A stretch of 64,000 nt of DNA from Macrocystis pyrifera (lineage: Eukaryota; Sar; Phaeophyceae; Laminariales; Laminariaceae), in contig JASSKH010000009.1 of the NCBI GenBank assembly GCA_031763025.1, positions 1,674,001 through 1,738,000 of the forward strand, written 5' to 3'. Of the stretch, positions 10,927 to 20,381 are shown piece by piece. The first letter of the stretch is position 1, and every line of letters starts with the position of its first letter. Made by a program: the position numbers and the translations under genes. The notes beneath the pieces were generated by a model. That model had not been told where the DNA came from and searched no databases. It saw only the letters and a program-made list of their open reading frames with translations.

Positions 10927-11447
10927 TGTTACAGCAAGGTACAGCTCTCAGACCCTAAAAAGGACCTGCACTCGTTAGATCTCTGAGGCCGGCTCACCTG
11001 TTGTTTGGGAGTTCGAGGAAGTGCCGTCAAGCAGTAATGATCGGGTCACGCAGAACGTGGATCGATGCAATGCGGTAGATGCAAGCAGTCAGCGTGAACA
11101 CTCAACGAAGAACCACAGACACGATGACGGGTACGACGGGCAAGGCAGGGCCCAAGGGGCTGGGGGTCGATAGGACAGGTATCACAACTCACTTGGCTTT
11201 GACTTTCTTTCTTCACGTGGTGGTGTTTTGTAAACACCGGGTGGTCCCGGAACCTCGTTACTGGCTCTGTACCCGAGACCGAAGGCGTTCCCACACCGGG
11301 GATCCTCCCTGCCCTTATAAGATCCGCCCAGAGGATGCTAACCAAAGCTTGCCCTCTGCCTGTTGAATAGACCCGACGCGTGATACTGATCAGAACAGCT
11401 GTCTCGCGCCGTATTATCCTCCTCGAAGCACTGCCGGCGCTGCAACA
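10927..11447 (-). repeat. Gypsy 3' LTR
   Basis: 521 bp, direct repeat of 21284-21804, with TGTTACAGCA and GCGCTGCAACA at the plus-strand ends. Some differences from its partner cluster around 11300-11380. Confidence 0.95.
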
Positions 11448-11458
11448 CCCCCCCTGCC
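11448..11458 (-). other. Gypsy polypurine tract
   Basis: On the minus strand a run reading GCAGGGGGGG immediately precedes the 3' LTR, the expected place for the primer of plus-strand DNA synthesis. Confidence 0.7.
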
Positions 11459-11599
11459 CGACGCAGCATGCGCCGGAGCAAAACGGGCCCCCCCAGCAGC
11501 CGAATGCTTCTTCTCTCCCCCCATGCTAATCGGCTCACCGCTTCCGTTCCCCGCCTGTTGCTGACGGGGGTCATCTCTGGCCCGCGGCGCTCCGGTGCT

Positions 11600-12265
11600 C
11601 CTCGACCCCGCGAGTCACTTCGCTGCGGTTAAGCTCCTCCTAATCTCCGACAGGGTATCTCACTCGCCAATACGGCTCCCTAAAGTCGTACACCTTTCCT
11701 ACCGCCGCTCGACTCACGCCATCAGCTCCAGCAAACGACCGCCTGACCTGTGTACCCGTCGGAAAGTCCTGCAGCGCTCTCGTTCGCAGCCCCTGGTCAC
11801 GCTCTTCCTTCGGTAGTGGTTCCGGCGGCCGGGGGCGGCAGTCCTTTCTCTTGTACACTTCCCAGAGGGCATGGAAGACGTCGAGTTGCAGAGGGGTGAA
11901 GCTGTCCCTTACTTCCTGTTCAGGTAGCCACTCTGACTCCACCCCACTTTGGTATCGGCCTCGGTACTGCCACTTCTACCCGGTCCCCGTGCTCTCCATG
12001 GCTCGCCGGTCCGTCAGGGTATAGAGCGGCACCGCCACCGTCGAGGTGTCTGCCAACCCCAAGCCCGCGCCCCATGCCAGATGCGCGAATTCGTCCTCGA
12101 AGGCATGGCGCAGATGCTCCGGCCGCACGTGAAATTCCTTAATGTTGGCAACCGAAACCGTTCTCCTCCGGGTCCGGCGGCCGCTCATTGTCGCCTGGTA
12201 GCTGATACCCGGCTGTGCAATGGCCGTCACCCGCTACGGCCCCGTCCAGTGTTCATGTGCTAGTT
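11600..12265 (-). pseudogene. pol: Gypsy Pol C-terminus: GPY/F-like domain and terminal module
   Basis: Downstream of the integrase core the frame reads KLAHEHWTGP, then a TAG codon (around 12237) where the GPY/F motif expects an aromatic residue, then RVTAIAQPGISYQATM. A further module follows (11942-11640) with GKVYDFREPYWRVRYPVGD, then another TAG where the pattern suggests Trp, then EELNRSEVT. GPY/F domains help integrase to multimerise and bind DNA. The WRVRY..GD.EEL module resembles chromatin-reader-like ends of some Gypsy integrases, but I do not assign a fold. The two in-frame stops make this copy non-functional unless read through. Confidence 0.6.
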
Positions 12266-12329
12266 TGACGTGAGTGTCCTCCCGCGCCATCTTGCTGTCT
12301 GTCTCCTTTACCAGCATCAGGTCTCCCAC

Positions 12330-13415
12330 TCATGCCCCTTCGCCTGGAGAGTGTCGCCTAATGGCCGCATTGTGGCGTACGCGTCGCTTGTTCTTGTCCT
12401 CCTGACGCTTCTTCAATATTGCCCGCAGTTCCATGAACGTCTGGTGTCTCTCCGCCACGAAATTGTCGAGCCCAGTGCGGAAATTTTCACCGTCCAGCGC
12501 AGGAGTAAGAGCATCCAAGTTTGTGCGCGCATCACGACCAAACAGAATCTTGAAGGGCGTCCCACCTGACGGGAGACGCGGGTCCGGCGTAGTCCTTTGA
12601 ATCCAGCAAGCCGCGCTTACATATTCGTCCCACCTTGCCGGCCAAGATTTGCAGAGCTCCGCCAAGACCTCCTGAAGCCACCCCCCCCATCCTTTCCCGG
12701 CTCCTTGACTACGAGGGTGGTCAGCAGGACCATGATCCAGCTCCACCCTCAGCCACTGGCGCAGGTGGGCGACTACCTTAGCGGTGAACTCCCCCCCGGC
12801 ATCGCTCCTAATCGACAGCGGCACGCCAAACGTGAGTAACAGCTCCAGGAGTTTCCTCGCTACTCCCACCGAATCCTTAGATTCCAGCGGGTACGCAAAC
12901 AGGAACCGGCTGGCCCGATCCACCACTACCAGCAGGTACCTATTCCCTGCGCTGGATACCTGCTTCATGTCCTGGAGGTCCATCTCAAGCACTTCCCAAG
13001 GCCACAATAACCGGGCAGGCATCATGGCCACGCGTTGGCTCGGGGCCCTTTTTCTCCTCCTGCAACCGCACGACAGTACGTACTCCCTGACGTCCTGGGC
13101 TACTGTCGGCCACCCGTACTTGCCCTTAATCAGCAGAAGGGCCCGCGCAACCCCCGGGTGGCCGTAGGTACTGTGCACGAGTGCCAGCACCCCTGGCACT
13201 AATGCTCTCGGAATGGCCAACTTCGGTGCCTCCCCCCGAGGCGCGCTCCACAATAAGTCGTTGTCGTCGAGAAAGTACTTCACCGTCCCTTCCGGTGACT
13301 GCCTGTCACCTCTTCCTCGCAATCTGCCCCAAATGAGGCCAAGTCGCGCGTCCTCCCGTTGCCGTTGCACCAGTCGTGGTTTATCACGCAGCACTTCCGC
13401 TACCTGGTCGACCAT
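12330..13415 (-). pseudogene. pol: Gypsy integrase
   Basis: Inserts the cDNA into the host genome. The N-terminal zinc-binding region is recognisable (HSTYGHPG followed by YVLSCGCRRRK, with the Cys pair in CxC rather than CxxC spacing). The catalytic core shows the first Asp in LEMDLQDMKQ, YLLVVVDRASRFLFAYPL, and the second Asp in SIRSDAGGEF. The block that should contain the third catalytic residue reads SQGAGKGWGGWLQEVL, with no Glu in frame. A Glu codon is present one frame away, so two compensating one-base indels in flanking G and C runs (12680-12705) seem to have removed it. The rest (TPFKILFGRDARTNLDAL) is typical. The frame is otherwise open for about 360 codons. This copy is probably inactive. 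Confidence 0.9.
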
Positions 13416-13460
13416 GGAAGGAAGGGGTCCCGGGTATTCCGAGTATTCCGCTCTCAGTGC

Positions 13461-14690
13461 TCACCGCCTCGGCTGGGGCTGTGCTCTGGACTGTGACGAC
13501 AGTGTGGGTTGTACGTGCGATGACGACGGCAGTGCTGACGGGGTCGACTGTGTAACAAGCGGCCTTGGCACCTGCGCATGCTGCTCTGTTGACTTTCCTC
13601 CCGCTACGCCCGCTCTGGACCTCGTGACCGCCGGCGTTACCTCGGCTAGGTCCTCCTCGAAGAGCGCCTGCAAGCCTTCCAGCGATTTAGTTCCGTGGAG
13701 CTGTCCCCCCCTGGCTTTGTCTATCAACAACCCCTTTGCCCACAACCCCGACAAGGCCTCTCTCGCTATAGGTGGCAATGAAAAGTCCGCCAATATCGCG
13801 GCCACTGCTCCCCTGCTGACGGTTGGGGGCACTCGGTAGTCCGCTCGTCCGTTGGCGAGTATCTTGTATACCGCAAAAGTCAGCTTGTCTGCTTGGTCGA
13901 TATCGCTTGCGTCCGAGGGGTGCGGTTTGTACGTTCCTTCGGGGGGTTTTTCGCCCATGATGTGCGTTCGAGTGATGGAAATGATTGGATCGTCAAAAGA
14001 AAAGACCCCCCTCTCTTCCACGCCTCGCTTGAGGAAGTAGGTTCCCCTCCTCCCCAAGAACCTACCTAGAGATGTGCACCCTGAGTCGCGCCTTTCTATA
14101 TCCCTCCTCCACTCCCTTAGCCTCTCACCTTCTCTTTCGGGCCTCCCGCTCCTCACGCCGACAGCGAACGCCTTCCTCTTCCCCGACGGAACCCCCACGA
14201 TGTCCGCCGCCATTTGGACTGTCTCCACCGTACACGCCGCTTCCTTCAACGCAGGCAGCACTACCTGCCCCCACTCCGTCGATCGAAGTAGATTCGGGTA
14301 GCATTCCAGCAGGAGAACCCTGGCCGTCGAATCGATGAAGGCCCTCACGATATTCGTTGCCAAGGTTGCTGCTCCACCGGGCCCCCGCTGGCCTGACTTT
14401 CAGGATGCATCTCCCATCACGACGCTCGGGCTCAGGTCGTTCAAGAGCCTTTTGCAATCTTCCCCCCGTGGTTCCGCTCTCACCAGTCGAACTCCTTGGT
14501 CCACCCCGTTCTCCCTAACACACTCGAGCGCTCTCCAGTCGTGGTCGGTGGCACCCTTGACTGCGACCATTTCCTTCGCCGCCATGAGACCACCTCCCCC
14601 CCCGCAGCAGAGCACCACGGCGACTGGATGCTCCTCGGCTGCGGACGTTGTGGCGGCTCTCTCAGTGTCTGCGTCGACGGCTCTGCCTGG
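13461..14690 (-). pseudogene. DNA cytosine-5 methyltransferase domain inside Gypsy pol
   Basis: This domain sits between RNase H and integrase. Motif I-like: VAVVLCCGGGGGLMAAKEM (from about 14624). Motif II-like: ATDHDWRALECVREN. Motif IV region: LSPSVVMGDAS, then TGA (14400-14402), then KSGQRGPGG in the same frame. Motif VI-like: VLLLECYPNLLRS (Glu at 14304-14306). Motif VIII-like: GVPSGKRKAFAVGVR (about 14195-14150). A later segment with DDPIISITRTHIMG and YKPHPSD could correspond to motifs IX/X. C5 methyltransferases transfer a methyl group from S-adenosylmethionine to cytosine using the motif IV Cys. The TGA lies exactly where that Cys would align, so the copy is either nonsense-mutated or recoded. 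The frame continues open to 13461 with a Ser/Pro/Gln-rich tail. Retrotransposon-borne methyltransferases are known from dinoflagellates and a charophyte alga. The motif order supports the call, but only a profile search can confirm it. Confidence 0.72.
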
Positions 14691-15799
14691 GGTAAAAATT
14701 ACGCTTGCCGCAACCGCCGCGTTTTTCCCCGTTGGCTTGTTCACCTCATCTGCCCCCAGTTTGCTGAGCAGTACGCCGTCGAGCACCGGTCCCTTGGGGC
14801 CCCGGTACGTGGTCCTCGTGGAGGGATCGTGTGGGAATGAGTCATCGATGTCCATGCGCGGCGCGTCGTTCGGCGGTAGCCTCGAGAGGGCGTCCGGCAG
14901 CTGGTGGTTTGCCCCGGTCGCCACTGGAGGTCGATGTCATGCTCCATCAATCTGAGCGCCCACTGGTGGAGTTTCGACGAGAGGGCCTGGCTCTTGAACA
15001 GCCACGTGAGCGCGGAGCAGTCGGTGAACAGAACGAATCTCCTTCCCCACAAATACGGTCTGAAATGCTGGATGGCCCACAACACTGCCATCACCTCTCG
15101 TTCGGTTGCGGACCGTTTGGCATCCACCCTTGACCACCGGTGGCTCGCGTATCCAATGACACGTTCCTCTCCCCTGGTATCCTGCGTAAGCGCCGCTCCC
15201 GCACCCAGCTCGCTGGCGTCCGTATGCAGTTGAAACGTGGCCTCCCAATTGGGCAACGCCAAAATCAATGGCGATGTGAGGAGCTCGATCAGCGCCTTCA
15301 GGGCCTTGTCCTGCTCCACCCCCCACGGCACCCGGAGCCTCCTTGCCTTTTTTGACGCGAACCGCTTGTCCCGGAGCAGGTCCGAGATAGGCGCCACGAT
15401 CGAGCTGTATCCGGGCACAAACTTCCTGAGGTAGCTGCCCATGCCCAAAAGTGACCTGACCTCCTCCACAGTGTTAGCACGAGAGAGTCTGGCCTCCGCT
15501 TCTATCTTCGTTTTTGACGGTTGTACGCCCAGTCTGCTGACAACCATGCCGACGAACTCCTGCTGCGGAGCGCACCAAGTCGATTTGGCCAGGTTCACCG
15601 ACAACCCAAATTGCTGGAGCCGCGCCAGCACCTTCTCCACCAGGCCCACATGTCCCTCGACGTGTTTGGTGTGGATGATGATGTCGTCAAGCCAGTTCTG
15701 TGCGTCTTTTCCTTTTAGCGGACCCAGAGCCTCCCCCACGTAGGCCGCAAAGTCGGAAGGAAGGGTCTCAGCCCAAAACCGCACCGGTTGAATTCCCAC
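14691..15799 (-). pseudogene. pol: Gypsy reverse transcriptase C-terminus and RNase H
   Basis: The frame contains the RT catalytic box as WLDDIIIHTKHVEGH (two Asp retained, first position Leu), SVNLAKSTWCAPQQEFVGMV, and the thumb/connection LLGMGSYLRKFVPGYSS. RNase H follows with FQLHTDASELGAGAAL, ATEREVMAVLWAIQHF and FTDCSALTWLF, giving the expected D, E, D order. The DALSRLP end of RNase H lies in an adjacent frame (ORF from 14924), so there is a frameshift near 14900. RNase H degrades the RNA of the RNA:DNA hybrid. After DALSRLP a linker of about 80 residues leads into the methyltransferase. Confidence 0.92.
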
Positions 15800-16520
15800 A
15801 GCTCCCCGTGGGCGTCACGAAATGCGGTCTTGTGCTTGTCTTCCTCGGCAATTTCCAACTGGGTGAAACCTGACGCTAGATCAATGGACGTGAAGCACGT
15901 GGCGCCCCTCATGTTGTCGAAGATGCTTGCGATATCTCCCAGCCCTCCGCTATTGGACTCCAGCAACGCTTTCAGCCCTCGATAATCCTGGCAGACCCTC
16001 GCCGTGCCATCCTTTTTTGCCACAACGACGCAGTTTGCTGCCCACGCTGACTGCGACCGGCGAATCGTCCCTGCTTTCTGTTGCTTCGCCTCCTCGCTCT
16101 GGATCATGGCCGTTTCCTCCGGTGAATACCGTCGCTGTTTGCTGCGTGGGGCGTGCAACTGTTGTCAGTCAGCGGAAGCTGCAACTTAGCTCGATTGCAG
16201 GCCGGGACAATCTTCGGGTTCACCGGGAACACATGGCGGTACTTCTCCAACGCTCGAATCAGGGCTTCCTTCACTGGGGCACTCGTCTGAGCGTTGTTGG
16301 CCAACGACAAGTCCACCCCGTCGGCGTCCGCCCCCTCACCCGCGCGTTCCTCCGGCGCCGCCAATACTGACTGTGCCTTCATCTCCGATGTGTCGTCTGC
16401 CTGCACGACGGGGTCTAATAGCATCCGCATACGTTCCTTGTCCCTCGTATTGAGGGCGTAAATCCGAGCAACGACCCCGCCCTGCTTCAGTGCTAAGGGT
16501 ACTTTTGAACGGTTCACCAC
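15715..16520 (-). pseudogene. pol: Gypsy reverse transcriptase N-terminal part
   Basis: Two overlapping frames. The first (from 16520) carries the protease-RT linker with ALIRALEKYRHVFPVNP. The second (from 16158) carries the RT fingers and palm: WAANCVVVAKKDGTARVCQD, YRGLKALLESN, and CFTSIDLASGFTQLEIAEED with the first catalytic Asp. Frameshifts near 16150 and 15790 separate these from the neighbouring parts. The function is copying element RNA into cDNA in cytoplasmic particles. Confidence 0.9.
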
Positions 16521-16550
16521 CTTGCACTGGAGCGGCGTTCCGGGGTGCCA

Positions 16551-18083
16551 CTACTGCGCCCCGCGCGCGATCCCCAACTCTTCCCCCGTCTCCATGTCGT
16601 ATGAAGCCTTCGGTTCAACTACCACCAGCTGCCTGTCTTTGGGTTGGACTCCCTTAGCATAAGCGTCCACCTGCGCGCTGACGAAACCCGGTACCACCGT
16701 ATGTCGGGCTGGACGTAGTTCCCACTGTAGGGTGCCATCGTCCTCCCAAGCCGCTGAGCCCTCGCTGAGTTGTGTGAGCGGCTCGGTTTTTTCCGCCGGC
16801 TCTCCCTCTCCACAGGGTGGCTTGACGGCGCAAAATTGCTCCCACGTTGCCGTGTTCCTGGTCGCCACTGGCTCCACTTCTGCTCTGCTCGGTTGGACAG
16901 ACGCATGCCAGCTCACCGGCTTCCGCTCCGCCACCTTTGACGAGGAGGCTCCTCCTGTTGACGAGATGAAGGGCACCCAAGGTGACTCTGGTGCCGGTTT
17001 GAAACCTCCCCCGGCCGCGAAGCTGATAGTGCTGCCATTCTTTCTCAGGAACGCTGCTCCTATGATAAGGCCGTACGGGAGATCCTCCACCACCCGCACC
17101 AGTACCTTGCGCACCCTGTCCTCCGGGCTGAACACCAGCGGGAGCTCGCACGATCCGGAAATTTTCATTGGCGGGACTGCGCTGTTCGTGGGGTTGGCTG
17201 CCCTCAACCACCCCTGTCCCCTCGGACTCATCATCGATTGCCCCCCCCTTCCACTGCGTTCGACGGAGCGTACGAATGCCGCGGAAGAGTAATTTCCACC
17301 CCCTGCCTCCGTGTCGACCAGCACCTCCACAGGAATGCGGCAACTGGTTCTGGTGTGGTGCCACACGAATGCGCGCACCCACACCTGCTTAGCCTCCGCT
17401 CCCACGGCCGCCACGCTGCTTGGGGTGTCCACATCTAGAGCGTTCAACGCGAAGTTGCTGTACTGCTGCGCCGGGACGACCTCGTCGTTGTTAGCGCCCC
17501 CCCCGCCCTTTGTCGAAGCGGCGTCGTAGGTGCTGCGTCTCTCCTCCTCTTCCTCCCGACCCCGCGTTTGTTGCTCACTTTGGTTGCTGTTCCCCAGGAG
17601 AGAACCTCCTGGGGCGCGTCTTCCGGCCCGCAAGACACGCGAGGCGCCTGCGGCGGCCCCGCCCTCCTCGGCCGTGTGCGCGCTCAGCATTTCGAGTGCC
17701 GTAAACATACCAGGCTCTAGCTGCAGAGCTTGCGTCGGAGTGGTCTTGCGGGGGTACAATCCGTACGGCACGACGTCCTCGTCGTGCGAGAAGCGGCACC
17801 TTCCTCCACCGGCACTCTTGTGGGGGCAGTCGGAACCCCTCGCATGAAAAAAGCAGACCCTTCGCTGGCGCAAGGCGTCGATCACCTTGTCTTCGGCATC
17901 CGGGCTCGGTAGTTCGTCCCATTCCTCCCTGCGGTCCGTTGTTTCTCGGTTCCTACTGCCCGGGCGATCGTTTCTGTCACCTTTGCGGCTTACAAACGGG
18001 GTTCCATGTGCACCCGGGGTGGAAGCGCGGACGTTGGAAAAGGACGCGACGTTTGGGTGATCGTCGACAGCTTCCTCCTCCAC
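16551..18083 (-). CDS. pol: Gypsy CCCH zinc-finger and aspartic protease ORF
   Basis: 510 codons. Residues 77-100 hold a CCCH-like zinc finger (C-x8-C-x9-C-x3-H: VCFFHARGSDC...CRFSH) in place of the usual CCHC knuckle of Gag. An acidic/Gly-rich linker follows. At about residue 253 the protease starts with VEVLVDTEAGGGNYSSAAF. The family needs D-T/S-G and here the third residue is Glu (codons 17307-17315), one G-to-A change away from Gly. The distal protease motif is intact (YGLIIGAAFLRKNG at about residues 340-355). The protease cleaves Gag-Pol, and this version is likely dead. The frame is otherwise open, with no internal stop, which makes it the best preserved ORF of the element. The start is the ATG at 18083, but a fusion with upstream Gag is possible. 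Confidence 0.8.
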   Translation of the reverse strand: MEEEAVDDHPNVASFSNVRASTPGAHGTPFVSRKGDRNDRPGSRNRETTDRREEWDELPSPDAEDKVIDALRQRRVCFFHARGSDCPHKSAGGGRCRFSHDEDVVPYGLYPRKTTPTQALQLEPGMFTALEMLSAHTAEEGGAAAGASRVLRAGRRAPGGSLLGNSNQSEQQTRGREEEEERRSTYDAASTKGGGGANNDEVVPAQQYSNFALNALDVDTPSSVAAVGAEAKQVWVRAFVWHHTRTSCRIPVEVLVDTEAGGGNYSSAAFVRSVERSGRGGQSMMSPRGQGWLRAANPTNSAVPPMKISGSCELPLVFSPEDRVRKVLVRVVEDLPYGLIIGAAFLRKNGSTISFAAGGGFKPAPESPWVPFISSTGGASSSKVAERKPVSWHASVQPSRAEVEPVATRNTATWEQFCAVKPPCGEGEPAEKTEPLTQLSEGSAAWEDDGTLQWELRPARHTVVPGFVSAQVDAYAKGVQPKDRQLVVVEPKASYDMETGEELGIARGAQ

Positions 18084-18199
18084 CTCCTTCCCCTCTTCCT
18101 CCTCGCCCTCAGAGGATAATTCCCCGTCTACCAGCCAGCGCCGCGCACGCGCTGTCCCGGAGCACCTCTACCTTCTTCCTCCATGCCTTGGGTAGTTCC

Positions 18200-19480
18200 C
18201 TGGTGCGCGGTTTACATCTTTCCTCCCATTATTCCCTCGACGGAAACCCCCTCGTCTCGTTCTGCCCCAGGGGCAGCCGCTGACTCTGTGCTAGCCCCGC
18301 TACGCTGCCTCGGCTCCGTCCCGTCAGGGGTGTCGCGGCTAGGGGGTAACGACTGCACCGGGTGAGCAGTGCATTGATCAAGCCGTAGAATATGCCGTGA
18401 GAGACTTCTCCGCGGTGTACCATGTACGGATTCAGAGGTTTACCGGCGTCCACGTGTACCGGAGTGAGATATTACTTAGCCTCAGTTCCCACCTGGATCA
18501 GGAGCGATCGGAGGCGCTGGTAAAGAATAGATTTACCGCTCGTTCACAGAGCTCCGCCACCTTCCTCCCCGACACGTACCTCCAAAAGTGGAGTTCTTCC
18601 GACGTGTGCGGCCTCGCCTCGTCTGCTGTTGCCGCGCGAACATGCAGCACCAGCCGGCGGGCTGCGGCCATCCACGACTCCCCTTGGATAAGCTTTATCT
18701 CCGTGAGTGCCGCCTCAGCCCTCTTCTGCGCCTGCCCTGAATGCGCTACCTCGGCTACCAGGATCCGGCACCACTCCTTGGTCGTGACTTCCTCGAAGGG
18801 AATGTGGCAAAACCCCCCTTGTACGAGAGGTACCTCCACCGTAGAGTGCGGGCGCATCAGATCGCGTGTCGCCAGGGTGTCCGCGATGAGCTTTCCAAAG
18901 CACTCGACTCTCCACGGCGTCAGCCTATCTGCTCGGGGCCGGGCAGGATTGATCCCATCGGTGGAGAACTGGTCTTGGGGCATGGCCCACGCCGCCCCCT
19001 CGAACTGTGACCTGATCTTAGTAAGCTTGTCGACGAACAGCATTGGATTGTTCCTCCATGAGAGCTCGCCCTGCGGTGCCGCAACCAGTCCCACGAAACC
19101 ATCTTGGCCTTTTATCAGTCCCATGTCGCCTACGATCTTGCTCACGACCCTTTGGGCCTCTTTCGAACTGCTGGGTTCCAATGCCCACAGGTGGGTTGTG
19201 GTCTGCGGCGGTGCTACCCCCGTCGGTTGGGGTGTCTGTGCGTTTTGGCTCGACTGCCATATCCAGGGGATAGGACGGGGGCAGTGCTGGTATCGTGCTC
19301 CATGCTGCCCGACGTATGCTGATGGTGCGGGCTGAGGCTGGCGTAACGTTTGCGCCTGGGGCACCTGCGCGGGCGAGTAGTGTGCGCAGGAATACCCCCC
19401 CCCCCCTCATGTTACCCAGACTCCATGGATGCGCTGCGTAGCCAATCGGGCGTGGTGCCAGGCTTGTTGCCGGTGCCGGG
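18200..19480 (-). pseudogene. gag: Gypsy Gag capsid region
   Basis: A long minus-strand frame (19364-18498) follows a Gln/Pro-rich start. The capsid-like part has WRNNPMLFVDKLTKIRSQFE, WRVECFGKLIADTLATRD, IQGESWMAAARRLVLHVRAA and ELHFWRYVSGRKVAELCERA. The helical pattern ending in an FWRYVSGRK-type block is typical of Gag capsid C-terminal domains. The frame then shifts near 18490, and the Gag C-terminus (GIFYGLINALLTRCSRYP) is readable in another frame to about 18230. A 13-base G/C run at 19397-19409 causes a further shift from the upstream domain. The product would form the intracellular particle. Confidence 0.75.
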
Positions 19481-20381
19481 CGTAGGGGCTACGCCGACAC
19501 CTGTTGTTGCTGGTGCTGCTGGTGCTGCTGGTGCTGCAGCTGCTGCAGCTGCTGCTGTTGCTGTGGCAGCTGCTGCCTCTGTTGTGAGAGCGACGACGGC
19601 CGTTCCCTTTGATGTTCTGGCGACGGGGACTGTTGCTGGCTCCGTACTGACCTCCCCTTCTTGCTGCGGCGGCGGCTCTCCCGGGGTGCACTGCCGTGGC
19701 TGCTGTCCTGGCTACGGCTGCGACGGCGTTCCTTGTGGTCGCGGCCGCGACTACGGTGGCGGCTTCGTTCCTTGCTGTCGCGGTTGCGGCCGTGGTGACG
19801 ACGACGGCGTTCTTGGCTATCGCGGCTGTGGCCACGGTGGCCGCTGCGTTTTTTTGCCGTCGCTGCCCCGGCCCCGGCGGCTGCGGCGCTCGCTGCTTTC
19901 GCGGCTACGGCTGCGTCGGCGTTCCTTGTGGTCGCGGCCGCGACTGCGGTGGCGGCTTCGTTCCTTGCTGTCGCGGTTGCGGCTGTGGTGACGACGGCGG
20001 CGTTCTTGGCTATCGCGGCTGTGGCCACGGCGGCCGCTGCGTTTTTTGCCGTCGCTGCCCCGGCCCCGGCGGCTGCGGCGCTCGCTGCTGTCGCGCCACT
20101 CCTGCCCGCTGCTAGAGCGGTGGCCACGGCTACGGGGACCGCTGTCCTCCCGCTCCTGGTCGCAACCACGGCCGTAGTTGCTAGATGGGTAGGGTTCGCC
20201 CATGCCCCCCCCTCCTACGCTGTGGGCGCGTTCGCGAGGATGACCGCTTTGCTGCGGTTACCACCGCGGTCCTGGTCGTTGTCGCCCCCCCGTCGCTGCT
20301 GCTACGAAATGGTTCGTCGCCCCGCGTACTGCCTCCTTCACCGGAACGGTCGTCCTTGTTGGTGGCGTGGCGGTCGTCCAT
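19480..20381 (-). pseudogene. gag: Gypsy Gag N-terminus: Arg/Ser-rich domain and polyglutamine
   Basis: From the ATG at 20381 the product starts MDDRHATNKDDRSGEGG, slips in a G run near 20205, and continues as an extended Arg/Ser/Glu-rich domain (RSRRGRGSDGKKRSGRRGHS and similar) down to about 19690. It contains a 64-residue tandem duplication (192-193 bp, for example GTTCCTTGTGGTCG at 19728 and 19921). The two copies differ by one T in a poly-T run, which shifts the frame. A Gln-rich tract follows (about 19500-19590, CAG/CAA-type codons). RS domains are typical of splicing factors and nuclear-speckle proteins. In a Gag such a domain could bind RNA or direct the protein to the nucleus, which is inference. 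Confidence 0.7.
19690..20095. repeat. 193 bp tandem duplication in gag
   Basis: Two adjacent copies, period 192-193 bp. They match over nearly their whole length, including TGGTCGCGGCCGCGACT and GGCTATCGCGGCTGTGG. Confidence 0.9.

Noticed and set aside
13213..13839. Ser/Arg/Cys-rich plus-strand frame of about 208 codons
   Set aside because: Antisense of integrase and the methyltransferase tail, where the minus strand has clear motifs.
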